A stretch of 64,000 nucleotides of DNA from CAVXYG01 sp963706835 (lineage in GTDB: Bacteria > Actinomycetota > Actinomycetes > S36-B12 > GCA-2699445), in NCBI GenBank assembly GCA_963706835.1, contig CAVPOB010000012.1, positions 1 to 64,000 on the forward strand, written 5' to 3'. This document shows positions 9,503 to 18,194 of the stretch, piece by piece. Every line of letters begins with the position of its first letter. Positions within the stretch are counted from its first letter, which is position 1. The notes beneath the pieces were generated by a model. The model was not told the origin of the DNA. It saw only the letters and a program-made list of their open reading frames with translations, and made no database searches. The translations under genes were made by a program, and so were the position numbers.

Positions 9503-10141
9503 TCAGTGCTGGTCGGGCGAGTCAATCAGACCTAGACGGATCGCCGTCATCAAGGCTTGCGCGCGGTTCGCCGCGCCCAGTTTGCTGTAGATCTTGGTGA
9601 CATGGGTCTTGGTGGTCGAATCGCTGATGTGGAGACGGCGTGAAACTTGGCTCACGCCATACCCCTCGGCAAGCAGCCTTAGGACTTCGAGTTCTCGTGC
9701 AGTGATCTCGACCGCTGGCTCGGCGCGCCTGCGACGCAGCGCCCCAGCCAGGTCAGCGGCATTAAACGACTGTGCGTTGGTCGCAGCTTGAGCCGCAGCC
9801 GTCACCACATCCGCTACCGGTGCGCTCTTCGCGACGAACGCATTCGCGCCCGCGTCGAGTGCCCCGAAGAGTTGGTCGTCGCCCGGATACATGGTCAGGA
9901 TGACCAGTCCCATATCGGGGTACTGCTGACGCAACTCCTGCGCCAACGACAAGCCATCGCCGTCGGGGAGCCGGATATCCAAGGTCACGACGTCGGGGCG
10001 AGTGGCAGCTATCCTGCTGCGCGCATCTGAGACCTTGCTCGCCTCGCCGACAACGTCGAAGTCCGCGCTCATCTCGAAGGCGCGTCGCAGTCCAGACCGG
10101 ACGAGCTCGTGGTCGTCCACCACAACGATCTTGAACGTCAA
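9503..10141 (-). CDS. LuxR/NarL-family response regulator
   Basis: This is a 212-residue DNA-binding response regulator. The TTG at 10141 is chosen because it overlaps the kinase stop (TTGA) and places the product start right at the receiver domain (KIVVVDDHELVRSG). The receiver (residues 1-120) has the acidic pair DD, phospho-acceptor Asp in VVTLDIRLPDGDG, and Lys in FVAKSA. The C-terminal LuxR helix-turn-helix spans about 145-200 (ITARELEVLRLLAEG, then TTKTHVTKIYSKL). It is the last gene of the minus-strand Tad cluster and is coupled to the upstream histidine kinase. It probably regulates the pilus genes, but this is inferred from position only. Confidence 0.9.
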   Translation of the reverse strand: MTFKIVVVDDHELVRSGLRRAFEMSADFDVVGEASKVSDARSRIAATRPDVVTLDIRLPDGDGLSLAQELRQQYPDMGLVILTMYPGDDQLFGALDAGANAFVAKSAPVADVVTAAAQAATNAQSFNAADLAGALRRRRAEPAVEITARELEVLRLLAEGYGVSQVSRRLHISDSTTKTHVTKIYSKLGAANRAQALMTAIRLGLIDSPDQH

Positions 10142-11849
10142 GCGACGCTCCGTTCGGCTTGCGCTGCCGGCACCGGGGCAACGCGCAACGGCGTGGAGGA
10201 TGACCTGATGGGCATATGACACTCAACCACAGTCCCGCCGTCCTCGCGGTCTCCGACCGAGATGTGGGCGCCGATTCGCTCTGCCCGCTCTCGCATGATG
10301 GACAACCCCACACCTTCACCAGGGCGACGGTGCTTGCCCGTCTGCAGGCCCTGCCCGTTGTCTGCAATCTGCAGCACGACCCCCTCTTGGCAACCCGGAT
10401 GGAGACGAGCAGGGTCGTTGCGTTGGCGTGACGCCTAGCGTTGGTGACGGCCTCCTGGGCGATACGCATGAGTTCGTGAGCCAGGTTCGGAGGAACGGTC
10501 ACTCCGCTGACGTCGTCGATCTCAAGTGTGGTCTTCAGACCGCTTCTCTCGCCCACGTTGCGAACGTAGTCGGCCAGCGACGTTGCCAACCGCTCGTCGG
10601 ACTCCAAATCGGTGCGAAGGTCGAAGATGGAGAAGCGGACCTCCTCCACAATCCGTCGCACTTCCGTGGAGGACTCCTCCACAACATCACGCAGCGCGCC
10701 CTCGTCGAGGCCAAGGGCGATGACATCGAGGTTGAACGCGAGCCCAGCGAGATCCTGGGCGACACCGTCGTGGATCTGCCTGCCTACACGGGCACGCTCC
10801 TCCGCGACGGCGTTCTCTCGGATCTCTGAGAACAACATCGCAGCTTCGAGCCTCGCTGGCGTCGCAGCAACGACCTCCTCGAGTGCGTGGATATCAGCGG
10901 CATGAATGGCTCGTTCGTCGTGGAGGCACACGATCTGTGCAGTCTCGCCGCGCACGGCGATCGGGAAGAGCGCGAGGCTACCTCCAGACTCGTGACGGTA
11001 AGTCGTGGGCTTGCCGGTGGCTACTGCCCGTTGCCAAGAGGCTGTCTGGATCGCCGCTGCAGTGGGGCTGTCGGGTGAACCGTGCTCGACGAGCCACTCG
11101 CCGCCGCCGCGGGTGTAAATGACCACCTCGACGCCCGGCCGTTGCGCCTGGACTTCGCTGACGCACTGCTCCAGCACGGCTGCGCGATCGAGCCCCACGG
11201 GGAGCTGACGGCTGATAGGGGCCAGGCGCCGCAGGAGCGTCAGGGCCTCCTGGTATCTCGCCTCGCGTTGATGCTGGGACCGCAACCGGTGCGTCCATGA
11301 CGACGCCATGGCAGTCGCCATCACGAGCAGCACCCACTGCCCGGAGGTGAGCAGTGCTTCGGCCGTCGGGGACTGGGGAATCGACAGCAGCAGGTATGGC
11401 GCGGAAGCAGCGGCTGCAACCATGGCCGCCCGAACCGGAGTGGTTACCCGACCCAGGCCGTAACCGGGAACCAGCAGGTAGAGCGCAAGCGGGGCGTAGG
11501 CCGGGCCCGCCAGTGCTACGACAGCACCGGCGGCGATTCCTTCGATGATGTAGACCGTCGCCGCGCTTGCCTTCCCTGAGCGCTCGGTGGCCGTCGCAAC
11601 GACTGCTACCGCGAACAGCAGCGTCCACCAAACCAACCCAGCGGGGCCGAGTTGCAGCGCGCCGCTGGTGAGCAGCAGGCCCGCAGACGCCAGGAGAGCG
11701 GCGAGTCGGTAGATCGCCGCTCCCTGGTGGAGATGGACATCTGGACGAGTGCTGCTCGAAGGCCGGGCATCGGCCGGTCGCGGCTTGTGGCTGGCGATCG
11801 GCCACCGCTGCCCGTAGCTGGGCAGCACACGATTCATCGACCATTCCAT
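10138..11849 (-). CDS. NarL-type sensor histidine kinase with GAF-like domain, frameshifted
   Basis: The ATG at 11849 has a GGGGGA ribosome-binding site 6 nt upstream. Residues about 45-170 hold five hydrophobic segments, followed by a GAF-like sensory region (about 190-340). The dimerisation and phosphoacceptor domain is of the HisKA_3 type (RARVGRQIHDGVAQDLAG, His phosphorylated). The ATPase domain shows an N box (HELMRIAQEAVTNARRH) and G boxes (ADNGQGL, GVGLSIMRERAE). The frame breaks near 10388 in a G run (five G where six would restore the frame), just before the ADNGQGL box. The stop at 10138 overlaps the regulator start. It follows tadC by 30 bp, so it is probably in the Tad operon. 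Confidence 0.88.
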
Positions 11850-11879
11850 GACGCGTCCCCCGACTATGCGATGAGTGCC

Positions 11880-12803
11880 CTAGAAGAGCTCCATGATGCG
11901 GATTGCTGCCGGCCCCAGAATGACCACGAACGTCGCCGGCAAGATGCAGAGCATGACGGGGAAGAGGATCTTCACCGGCATTTTCGCAGCCGTCTCTTCG
12001 GCTCGCTGGGTCCGCTTCAGCCGCATCTCGCTGGACTGCACGCGAAGCACGTCGGCGATGGGAATGCCGAAGGAGTCGGCCTGGACCAGCGCGCTGACGA
12101 TGTAGTCGAGGTCCTGGACGCTCGTGCGTTCGGCCATCGCCCGCAGCGCGTCTTGGCGACGCGTACCGAGCTGCATCTCCTGCAGGGTTCGCTGGAACTC
12201 ATCCGCGAGGGGCCCTGTCGTGTTGCTGGCGACGTGCGACATGGCCGAGTCGAAGGCCAATCCCGACTCGACGGAGATGGTGAGAAGGTCGAGGCTGTCC
12301 GGCAGTGCGCGGCGCATCGCCTCGCCCCGCTTCTCCGCCACCTGGTTGAGCCAGAGATCCGGCCCGAAGAAACCCAGGACGGCGAGCCCAGCCGCAATCA
12401 CCAAGCCCACGAAGCCCCAGCCGAGCAGCAGTGCCAGGATTGCGGTCGTCCCTCCAAGGACCAACCCCCACATCACCTTCGCGGCCAGCACACGCTCGGC
12501 GTCCCAGTTCGTCGGATTGCCTGCCAGATCGAGGCGACGACGGACCCGAGCCGCGTAGTCGTCCGGAGTCAGCCAACGGCCAACTGCCAGCGACCGCTGG
12601 CGCAGCGGAGCCAGCACACGGTCGGCGAACGGCGGATCGATCTCCGCGCGCATGCTGTCCGGAACCGGACCCGTAGCCTCGATCGTTGCCAGGGTGCGAG
12701 AGGCTCGCGAGCGATCGGTCCCAATGGCTCCGACCGCCGTCAGCGCCCCGGCAACGCCGAGGAACACGGTGACGAGCCCGAGCACAAGCAGCAGTGTGGT
12801 CAT
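11880..12803 (-). CDS. tadC: Tad inner-membrane platform protein TadC (GspF family)
   Basis: This is a 307-residue T2SS F-family protein that pairs with TadB to form the inner-membrane platform turned by the TadA ATPase. The ATG at 12803 has GGAGG 6 nt upstream, and TadB ends 1 nt before it. There is an N-terminal membrane helix (residues 3-25) and a pair of helices around 110-150 (WGLVLGGTTAILALLLGWGF). The GspF cytoplasmic core (SGLAFDSAMSHVASN through IADVLRVQSSEMR) leads to C-terminal helices (VKILFPVMLCILPATFVVIL). The 30-bp gap to the kinase gene suggests one transcript. Confidence 0.92.
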   Translation of the reverse strand: MTTLLLVLGLVTVFLGVAGALTAVGAIGTDRSRASRTLATIEATGPVPDSMRAEIDPPFADRVLAPLRQRSLAVGRWLTPDDYAARVRRRLDLAGNPTNWDAERVLAAKVMWGLVLGGTTAILALLLGWGFVGLVIAAGLAVLGFFGPDLWLNQVAEKRGEAMRRALPDSLDLLTISVESGLAFDSAMSHVASNTTGPLADEFQRTLQEMQLGTRRQDALRAMAERTSVQDLDYIVSALVQADSFGIPIADVLRVQSSEMRLKRTQRAEETAAKMPVKILFPVMLCILPATFVVILGPAAIRIMELF

Positions 12804-12804
12804 C

Positions 12805-13785
12805 TCACACCTCCAGGTTGATGGTTCGACGCATCCATACGATGCCGACCACGAGCAGCACCACTCCGCCCGTGATGAGCAACCATCCGGTGGGATCCGT
12901 GACGAGCAGTCCGATGTACTCCGGGCGAACCAGGATCATGTAGCCCGTGAGGACGATTGGCAGCGCAGCGAGGATCACCGCCGACAGGCGACCTTCAGCG
13001 GTCAGCGTGTCCACCTGCCTGCGCAGGCGCTCCCGCTCCCGAAGGGTCTTCGCGACCGTCCGCAGCACCTCAGCAAGGTTTCCGCCGACCCGGCGGTTGA
13101 TCTGCACGGCCATGACGATCCATTCGAAGTCGCGGCTGTCCATGCGGTCGGCGACTCCGGTGAGCGCTTCCTCGATCGGTACTCCCAGTCGCGCCTCGGC
13201 GACAGCCCGTCCGAATTCGGCCGCGACCACGCCCTCGCTCTGCTCTGAGACGGTGTCGACGGCCTGCAGGAAGGAGTACCCGCTGGCGACGCTGCCCGCG
13301 AGCAACTGAAGGACATCCGGCAACGTGGCCTGGAACTCCTTGCGCCGCGACGAAGCCTTCCGGTCGAGCACCGCGAGGGGCACGAGCGCTCCGAGGGCCA
13401 CCCCGATCAGCGCCCAGAGCAGCGAGAATCCCGAGAAGGCGGCGGCAAGGAGGCCTGCGGTCAGTGCGACAGCAGCGTGGAGAACCGTCCACTCGGCTGG
13501 CTTCAGCGGTATCCCGGCTGCCGCGAGCTTGCGATCCAGCTTCTGATCGGGGTCTCGATCCTTGACGACTTGCTCCGCCACTGCAACCGCGCGCTGCGCG
13601 ATCACGTTCTGGTCGGCATCGTCCTTGTTGACCCTGCTCGCACCCTGCTGGACGCCGTAGGCCTCCAAGCGCCGGCGAACCCGTCGCGGCTCAATCGCCT
13701 CGTCGGAGATCAGGCGGAAGGCGAGCAGGCCGATCACGGTGAGCGCGACGAACAGCCCCAGGATCAGTGCCGGGAGGAACCACAA
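12805..13785 (-). CDS. tadB: Tad inner-membrane platform protein TadB (GspF family)
   Basis: This is a 326-residue GspF-family protein. It has an N-terminal membrane helix (FLPALILGLFVALTVIGLLA), a middle helix pair (about 103-145), the GspF domain (ATLPDVLQLLAGSVASGYSF through GGNLAEVLRTVAKTLRERER) and two C-terminal helices. The only available start is a TTG at 13785 lying inside the end of the upstream VWA frame. In some actinobacterial Tad loci a signal peptide, a VWA domain and TadB are joined in one protein. Deleting one T near 13786 would fuse the two frames here as MQQL-WFLPALILG, so this may be the C-terminal half of a split fusion. Confidence 0.9.
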   Translation of the reverse strand: MWFLPALILGLFVALTVIGLLAFRLISDEAIEPRRVRRRLEAYGVQQGASRVNKDDADQNVIAQRAVAVAEQVVKDRDPDQKLDRKLAAAGIPLKPAEWTVLHAAVALTAGLLAAAFSGFSLLWALIGVALGALVPLAVLDRKASSRRKEFQATLPDVLQLLAGSVASGYSFLQAVDTVSEQSEGVVAAEFGRAVAEARLGVPIEEALTGVADRMDSRDFEWIVMAVQINRRVGGNLAEVLRTVAKTLRERERLRRQVDTLTAEGRLSAVILAALPIVLTGYMILVRPEYIGLLVTDPTGWLLITGGVVLLVVGIVWMRRTINLEV

Positions 13786-14770
13786 GCTGCTGCATCAAGC
13801 CCACGGTGTTGGTCTGCACCGGAACCGGCCCGACATCCGCGGCATTGGCCGCAGCGGCCGCGGCAGCCGCTTCCGCGTCGATCACCAGCACCGCTTCATC
13901 GCTGAGTCGTTCGCCGCCGACCTCGACCGAGGCCGTCAAGGGGAAGGTCCCGGGCTGCTGGCCGGCCGGCAGATCAGTCGTAACCAGCAGCTGCGTGGAT
14001 GCCGACTGCGCGGCGGACGCGAACGCGGAGGTGAGTGTGTCGGCGTCGGCTACGCGGACGGTCGTCCCGCCACCAGCCTTAGCCATCCGCCCGAGCTGCT
14101 CGGCCCCGACCCCGTCAGTCAGTGCCACGGCATCGACTGCTACACCGGAGGCGGTGATCGCTGTGAGCGCCTGCTGCTCGGTGGCGCTGCTGCCCTCGTC
14201 CTCACCATCGGACAGCAGCACCATGTTGCGCGAGCCCTCGGCGCCCAACTCGTCCACCGCCAGCACAGCAGCGTCGAAGAGCGCCGTCGAGCCGTTGGCT
14301 TCGGCGTTCTCGAGCGCCGATCCGACGGCGCCACGGTCGGTAGTCGCAGGAACGGCCACGACGGCTTGGTCGGCGAAGGTGATCAGGCCCACGGCAACAT
14401 CGGCCGGAACGGACTCCAGGTACTGCTGGCCAGCATCTTTGGCGGCGGAGAGCGACAGGCCCTGCATGGAACCGCTGGTGTCCATGACGAGGTATACCGT
14501 GCGCTCGACTTCCGCCTCGCCAGCGGCCTCGGCGTCCGCGGCCCTATTCTGGCCGTCGATCGTCACTTGCACGGAACCCGCGTCGAGGCTCTCGCCGGGG
14601 GCGATGCCCACCGCGGTGAGCAGGAAGGTCACCTTGCCTTCCTCGGTATTGACTTCCTGGATGCGCGCGCTGTCTGCGGCCCTGGCCGTGCTCCCGAAGA
14701 CGACCAGGAGCAGCACAGCCAGGACGCCGATCACCAGCGCCCTCAGCATGGTGCGGTCGGGTGGGAACAT
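13691..14770 (-). CDS. Secreted VWA-domain module of the Tad locus
   Basis: The ATG at 14770 begins a signal peptide (LRALVIGVLAVLLLVVFGST, then ARAAD). Residues about 30-75 form a beta-rich segment, and a von Willebrand type A domain follows (about 90-255) with an intact MIDAS (VMDTSGSM) and downstream metal-site residues (DGEDEG). A beta region and an Ala-rich stretch come next, then LMQQL. Recognisable coding ends near 13786, where the TadB membrane helix starts in the next frame. The remainder of this frame to 13691 overlaps tadB and looks meaningless. It probably displays an extracellular adhesion or assembly domain anchored through TadB. It starts 3 nt after the tadA stop. Confidence 0.85.
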   Translation of the reverse strand: MFPPDRTMLRALVIGVLAVLLLVVFGSTARAADSARIQEVNTEEGKVTFLLTAVGIAPGESLDAGSVQVTIDGQNRAADAEAAGEAEVERTVYLVMDTSGSMQGLSLSAAKDAGQQYLESVPADVAVGLITFADQAVVAVPATTDRGAVGSALENAEANGSTALFDAAVLAVDELGAEGSRNMVLLSDGEDEGSSATEQQALTAITASGVAVDAVALTDGVGAEQLGRMAKAGGGTTVRVADADTLTSAFASAAQSASTQLLVTTDLPAGQQPGTFPLTASVEVGGERLSDEAVLVIDAEAAAAAAAANAADVGPVPVQTNTVGLMQQLVVPPGTDPGAVRRAHRDRPARLPPDLRRGD

Positions 14771-14773
14771 GGT

Positions 14774-16171
14774 CTACCTCCCCCGAACATGCGCGGGCTT
14801 GGCGAAGATCGCCGTATCCACGTGGATGTTCCGGTCGATGAGTTGGTCCAGGAAACGTGGCCGCAGTCCCGTCGAAACCAGGCTGCCGAGGAATCTGCCG
14901 TCCTGGTCATAGCCGGCCTGCATGTCGAGCACGAACAGGTCCTGCATGGTGATGACATCGCCCTCCATGCCGACGACCTCACTGATGTGCGTCACCTTGC
15001 GAGTGCCGTCCTTCATGCGGGCCTGCTGCACCACCATGTCGATGGCACTGGCGACCTGCTCGCGGATGGCGCGCACCGGCAGGTCGACGCCGCCCATCAG
15101 CACCATGGTCTCGACGCGGGCCAGGGTGTCGCGGGGCGAGTTGGCGTGAACCGTGCAGATGGAACCGTCGTGGCCGGTGTTCATCGCCTGGAGCATGTCG
15201 AGCGCGGCGTCGTCCCGGATCTCGCCCACGACGATGCGGTCTGGGCGCATACGCAGCGAGTTCTTCACCAGGTCGCGAATGCGGACCTCGCCGCGGCCCT
15301 CGATGTTCGGGGGCCGAGCCTCGAGCCGGATGACGTGCTCCTGGTGCAGCTGCAGCTCCGCGGCATCCTCGATCGTCACGATGCGCTCGTCGCCCGGGAT
15401 GTAGCCGGACAGCACGTTCAGGAACGTCGTCTTGCCGGCACCGGTGCCACCGGCGACCAGGATGTTCAGCGAGCCGCGCACGCAGGCGCTGAGGAACTCG
15501 GCCGATTCCCGGCTCATGGTGCCGAAGGTGATCAGGTCTTCGGCGGTGAAGGGCTCGGCGGCGAACTTGCGGATCGTCAGGGCCGGGCCGTCGATCGCTA
15601 GCGGTGGGATGATGGCGTTGACGCGCGACCCGTCGGGCAGGCGCGCATCGACCATCGGCGACCCCTCGTCGATGCGCCGGCCGACGCGGGCGACGATCTT
15701 CTCGATGATCCTCAGCAGATGGTCGTCGTCGGTGAACCGCGCCGGGACCTGCTGGATCTTGCCGGCCCGCTCCACGTACACCTGGTCGCAGCCGTTGACC
15801 ATGATCTCGGTGACCGAAACGTCGCGCAGGAACGGTTCCAGCGGCCCGAAGCCGAGGATGTCGTCGGCGATCTGCTGCTCGAGGTGCACTCGCTCCGAGG
15901 CGGGGATGGGCGTCTGCTGATCGGCCATCACCTCCTGCAGGACGCTGCGCACGCGCTGCGACAGGTCGGACTCGCTGAGTCGCGCATCGTACAGCTGCGG
16001 ACCCAGCTTCTCCAGCAGGCGAGCGTGGACGGCGCGCTTGAGATCCGCGTACGGATCCTTTGCCGCCTGTCGACGGCGAAGACTCACCACGTTCTGCTCG
16101 CCGGACGACTGGCCCGTCGCCGGGGATGCAGTTGTGGACTTCAGGGCATCCAATCGCGCAGTCAGGCTCAT
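14774..16171 (-). CDS. tadA: Tad secretion ATPase (CpaF/TadA family)
   Basis: This is the hexameric ATPase that powers Flp pilus assembly. The ATG at 16171 overlaps the cpaE stop (ATGA) and has AAGGAGG 5 nt upstream, which sets a 465-residue product. Residues about 85-180 form the N-terminal domain (GFGPLEPFLRDVSVTEIMVN). The Walker A is VAGGTGAGKTTFLN, the Asp box IVTIEDAAELQL, the Walker B region RPDRIVVGEIRDDAALDML, and the His box HDGSICTVHANS. It sits between cpaE and the VWA/tadB genes in a compact operon. Confidence 0.95.
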   Translation of the reverse strand: MSLTARLDALKSTTASPATGQSSGEQNVVSLRRRQAAKDPYADLKRAVHARLLEKLGPQLYDARLSESDLSQRVRSVLQEVMADQQTPIPASERVHLEQQIADDILGFGPLEPFLRDVSVTEIMVNGCDQVYVERAGKIQQVPARFTDDDHLLRIIEKIVARVGRRIDEGSPMVDARLPDGSRVNAIIPPLAIDGPALTIRKFAAEPFTAEDLITFGTMSRESAEFLSACVRGSLNILVAGGTGAGKTTFLNVLSGYIPGDERIVTIEDAAELQLHQEHVIRLEARPPNIEGRGEVRIRDLVKNSLRMRPDRIVVGEIRDDAALDMLQAMNTGHDGSICTVHANSPRDTLARVETMVLMGGVDLPVRAIREQVASAIDMVVQQARMKDGTRKVTHISEVVGMEGDVITMQDLFVLDMQAGYDQDGRFLGSLVSTGLRPRFLDQLIDRNIHVDTAIFAKPAHVRGR

Positions 16172-17349
16172 GCGGACCTCCTTAGCCGCCAACGTCCGCG
16201 GCGGGTGCTTTCGGGTAGGAAGAGGGGATTCGTCTCCGGGAGCGCGCCCAGCTCGGCGTCGGCCAGGCTGCGGATGGCGGCGCTCACCGCGTGCTTCGGA
16301 CGGTCGTGGGCGAGGACCGAGCCGTGGTTGGTGGACTCCGGGACGTCCCGGGAGCTCGGCACGCGGACCGCGATCGGCGCCTTCAGCAGGCTGGGCACGT
16401 GCTCGGGATCCAGGCCCACCTTGGAGTCGGCCCGGTTGAGGACGACCTCGATGCCGTCCATGGGGAACGAGAGCATCCGCAACGTCTCGAGGCTGACCTT
16501 GACGTTCTTGATGGCTGAGACGTCCAGCGTCGTCACCACCACGACCCGGTCGGAGGACTCCAGCAGGGTCAGGTTGCGCTCGTCGAGGTTGGGGGCGGTG
16601 TCGATGATGACGAAGTCGTACAGCGACGACGCCACATCGATCAGCCGATGCAGCAGCGCCGGTGTCACCTGCTCGACGTCGGCCGGGTTGGCCGGGGCGG
16701 CCAGGACATGGACACCGCTGGAGTGCTTGGTGAGCATCCCCTCGAAGGCAGCCTCGTCGAGCCGGTCGCCCATCTCGATGGCCTCACCCGTGTGGTGCTT
16801 CACCTGCAGGCCCATGGCCAGCCCGACATCGCCGAAGGCGAGATCGAAGTCCAGCAGCACGACACGGCGGTCCGCGTGGGCGAGGGCGCAGGCCAGGTTC
16901 GTGGCGACCGTGGTCTTCCCGCACCCGCCCTTGGGCGAGAAGACGGTGATGATGCGCGCATCGCGCATGCCCGCGAGGTCGGAGGCCTCTTCGCCGAGGA
17001 TGGCGCGGGTCGTGGCCTCGCTGGAAGCGACGCGCTCGGCGAGCTTGTCGATCTCGTGGGCGGCGATCGCGTCCCGCGCCCCGGCCCGCATCACGGCCGT
17101 CAGGGCAGCAGCGTCCAGCCGGGGCCGGATCACGATGACGCCGACCGCAGGATGCGAGATCCGCACGGCCTTGGCCAGGTCGAGGGCGGCAGCCTCCGGC
17201 ACCGTCGGTCCCACGATGATCGTGTGCGGGACGACAGCGTCCAGCCGGCGTCGCACCTCCACCGCGGTGGCGATGCTCTCCACCGGTCCGCTGAGGACCG
17301 CCCGGATGGAGCTCGCTGTCAAGTCGTTGTTCTCAAGGATGAAGATCAC
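16168..17349 (-). CDS. cpaE: CpaE/TadZ-like pilus localisation ATPase
   Basis: This is a 393-residue protein with an atypical receiver-like N-terminal domain (residues 1-120, lacking the usual phospho-acceptor pattern) and a ParA/MinD-type ATPase domain. The deviant Walker A is visible (FSPKGGCGKTTVATNLA), followed by LLDFDLAFGDVG and the VIIDTAPNLDERN box. TadZ/CpaE proteins set the cellular position of the Tad machine. The GTG start at 17349 gives VIFILENNDLTAS, and cpaB ends 6 nt upstream. The stop overlaps the tadA start by 4 nt. Confidence 0.91.
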   Translation of the reverse strand: MIFILENNDLTASSIRAVLSGPVESIATAVEVRRRLDAVVPHTIIVGPTVPEAAALDLAKAVRISHPAVGVIVIRPRLDAAALTAVMRAGARDAIAAHEIDKLAERVASSEATTRAILGEEASDLAGMRDARIITVFSPKGGCGKTTVATNLACALAHADRRVVLLDFDLAFGDVGLAMGLQVKHHTGEAIEMGDRLDEAAFEGMLTKHSSGVHVLAAPANPADVEQVTPALLHRLIDVASSLYDFVIIDTAPNLDERNLTLLESSDRVVVVTTLDVSAIKNVKVSLETLRMLSFPMDGIEVVLNRADSKVGLDPEHVPSLLKAPIAVRVPSSRDVPESTNHGSVLAHDRPKHAVSAAIRSLADAELGALPETNPLFLPESTRRGRWRLRRSA

Positions 17350-17355
17350 TGGGTC

Positions 17356-18078
17356 CTACCCGAAGATGTTCGTGGAGTTGACGGCGCCGCCGCCGCTCAC
17401 CTGCGAGCTGGGGTCGAGCAGCGCGAAGTGCAGGCTGCCCTGTTCTGCCGAGTACGCCAGCCGCTTCGCCTGTTCCTCAGTAACAGCCAGCGTCAGGATC
17501 GTCTGGGAAATCTCTTCGCTGTTCGTGGTCTCGCCGGTGCTCTCGGTGCGAGTGGCAACCGTCGTCGGGCCAACAGCCACGACCTTCACCCGGTTCAGCA
17601 GCGTGTTCGTAGCGTTGGTGCCATTCGCGTCCAGCGTGGCGAAGACGGCAACCTCGGAGCCCGGCGTCACGAAGCCGGCCACGCGGTTGGGGTCGTCCAG
17701 CGACACCGACATGCCCATGGTCCCCTCCGGCAGCGTCAGCGCCGTGACAGCGTCCGGGCTGGTGAACATCGGGCTCAGCAGCACCTGGCCGGGGTAGATC
17801 ACGCCGGCAGTGAACAGGTTGGCCACCGGCTGCAGGTCGGAGAGTGCGTTCTCCGGCACCGCAGCATTCGGCAGCGTCTGCAGTTCAACCACCGCCGACT
17901 CCACCAGGGTCGAGCCGGCAGTGCCAGCGGCGATGGTGTCGGTCGCCACGAGGACTTCGACAGGCTCAGCGGCCGCCAGTCCCGCAGTCCGGGCCTGGTT
18001 GGCGTACATGAACACCAGCACGGTGCCGAGCGCGGCAACGGCCAGAGCCGAGATGAGAAGGACAGACCGTCGTCCCAT
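17356..18078 (-). CDS. cpaB: Flp pilus assembly protein CpaB/RcpC
   Basis: This is a 240-residue membrane-anchored SAF/RcpC-domain protein. The ATG at 18078 (MGRRSVLLISALAVAALGTV) has AAAGGAAG 6 nt upstream, and an N-terminal membrane helix spans residues 5-25. The SAF domain follows (VEVLVATDTIAAGTAGS through VIYPGQVLLSPMF). The RcpC-like domain (ALTLPEGTMGMSVSLDDPNR, then VTPGSEVAVFA) ends with the recurring TLAVTEEQAKRLAYSAEQG segment. In Gram-negatives it works with the secretin. Here there is no outer membrane, so it probably acts at the cell surface during pilus assembly. Confidence 0.9.
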   Translation of the reverse strand: MGRRSVLLISALAVAALGTVLVFMYANQARTAGLAAAEPVEVLVATDTIAAGTAGSTLVESAVVELQTLPNAAVPENALSDLQPVANLFTAGVIYPGQVLLSPMFTSPDAVTALTLPEGTMGMSVSLDDPNRVAGFVTPGSEVAVFATLDANGTNATNTLLNRVKVVAVGPTTVATRTESTGETTNSEEISQTILTLAVTEEQAKRLAYSAEQGSLHFALLDPSSQVSGGGAVNSTNIFG

Positions 18079-18194
18079 GATGTGCTTCCTTTCGGTTACT
18101 GCAGGTGGGGACAACCGGTACATCCGATTCCACGCCCCCGTGATGGTGTTCAGTTGTGTGGTCCTCTGCGGCCCGCGCGCGGCGAGCCGCCGGC

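Noticed and set aside
13739..15601. 620-codon open frame on the plus strand
   Set aside because: It is antisense to the VWA and tadA genes, has His/Arg-rich low-complexity composition and no recognisable domain. Long antisense frames are expected at this GC content.
15719..17797. 692-codon open frame on the plus strand
   Set aside because: It is antisense to cpaE and part of tadA and cpaB. The Ser/Arg-rich product is typical of a GC-driven shadow frame.
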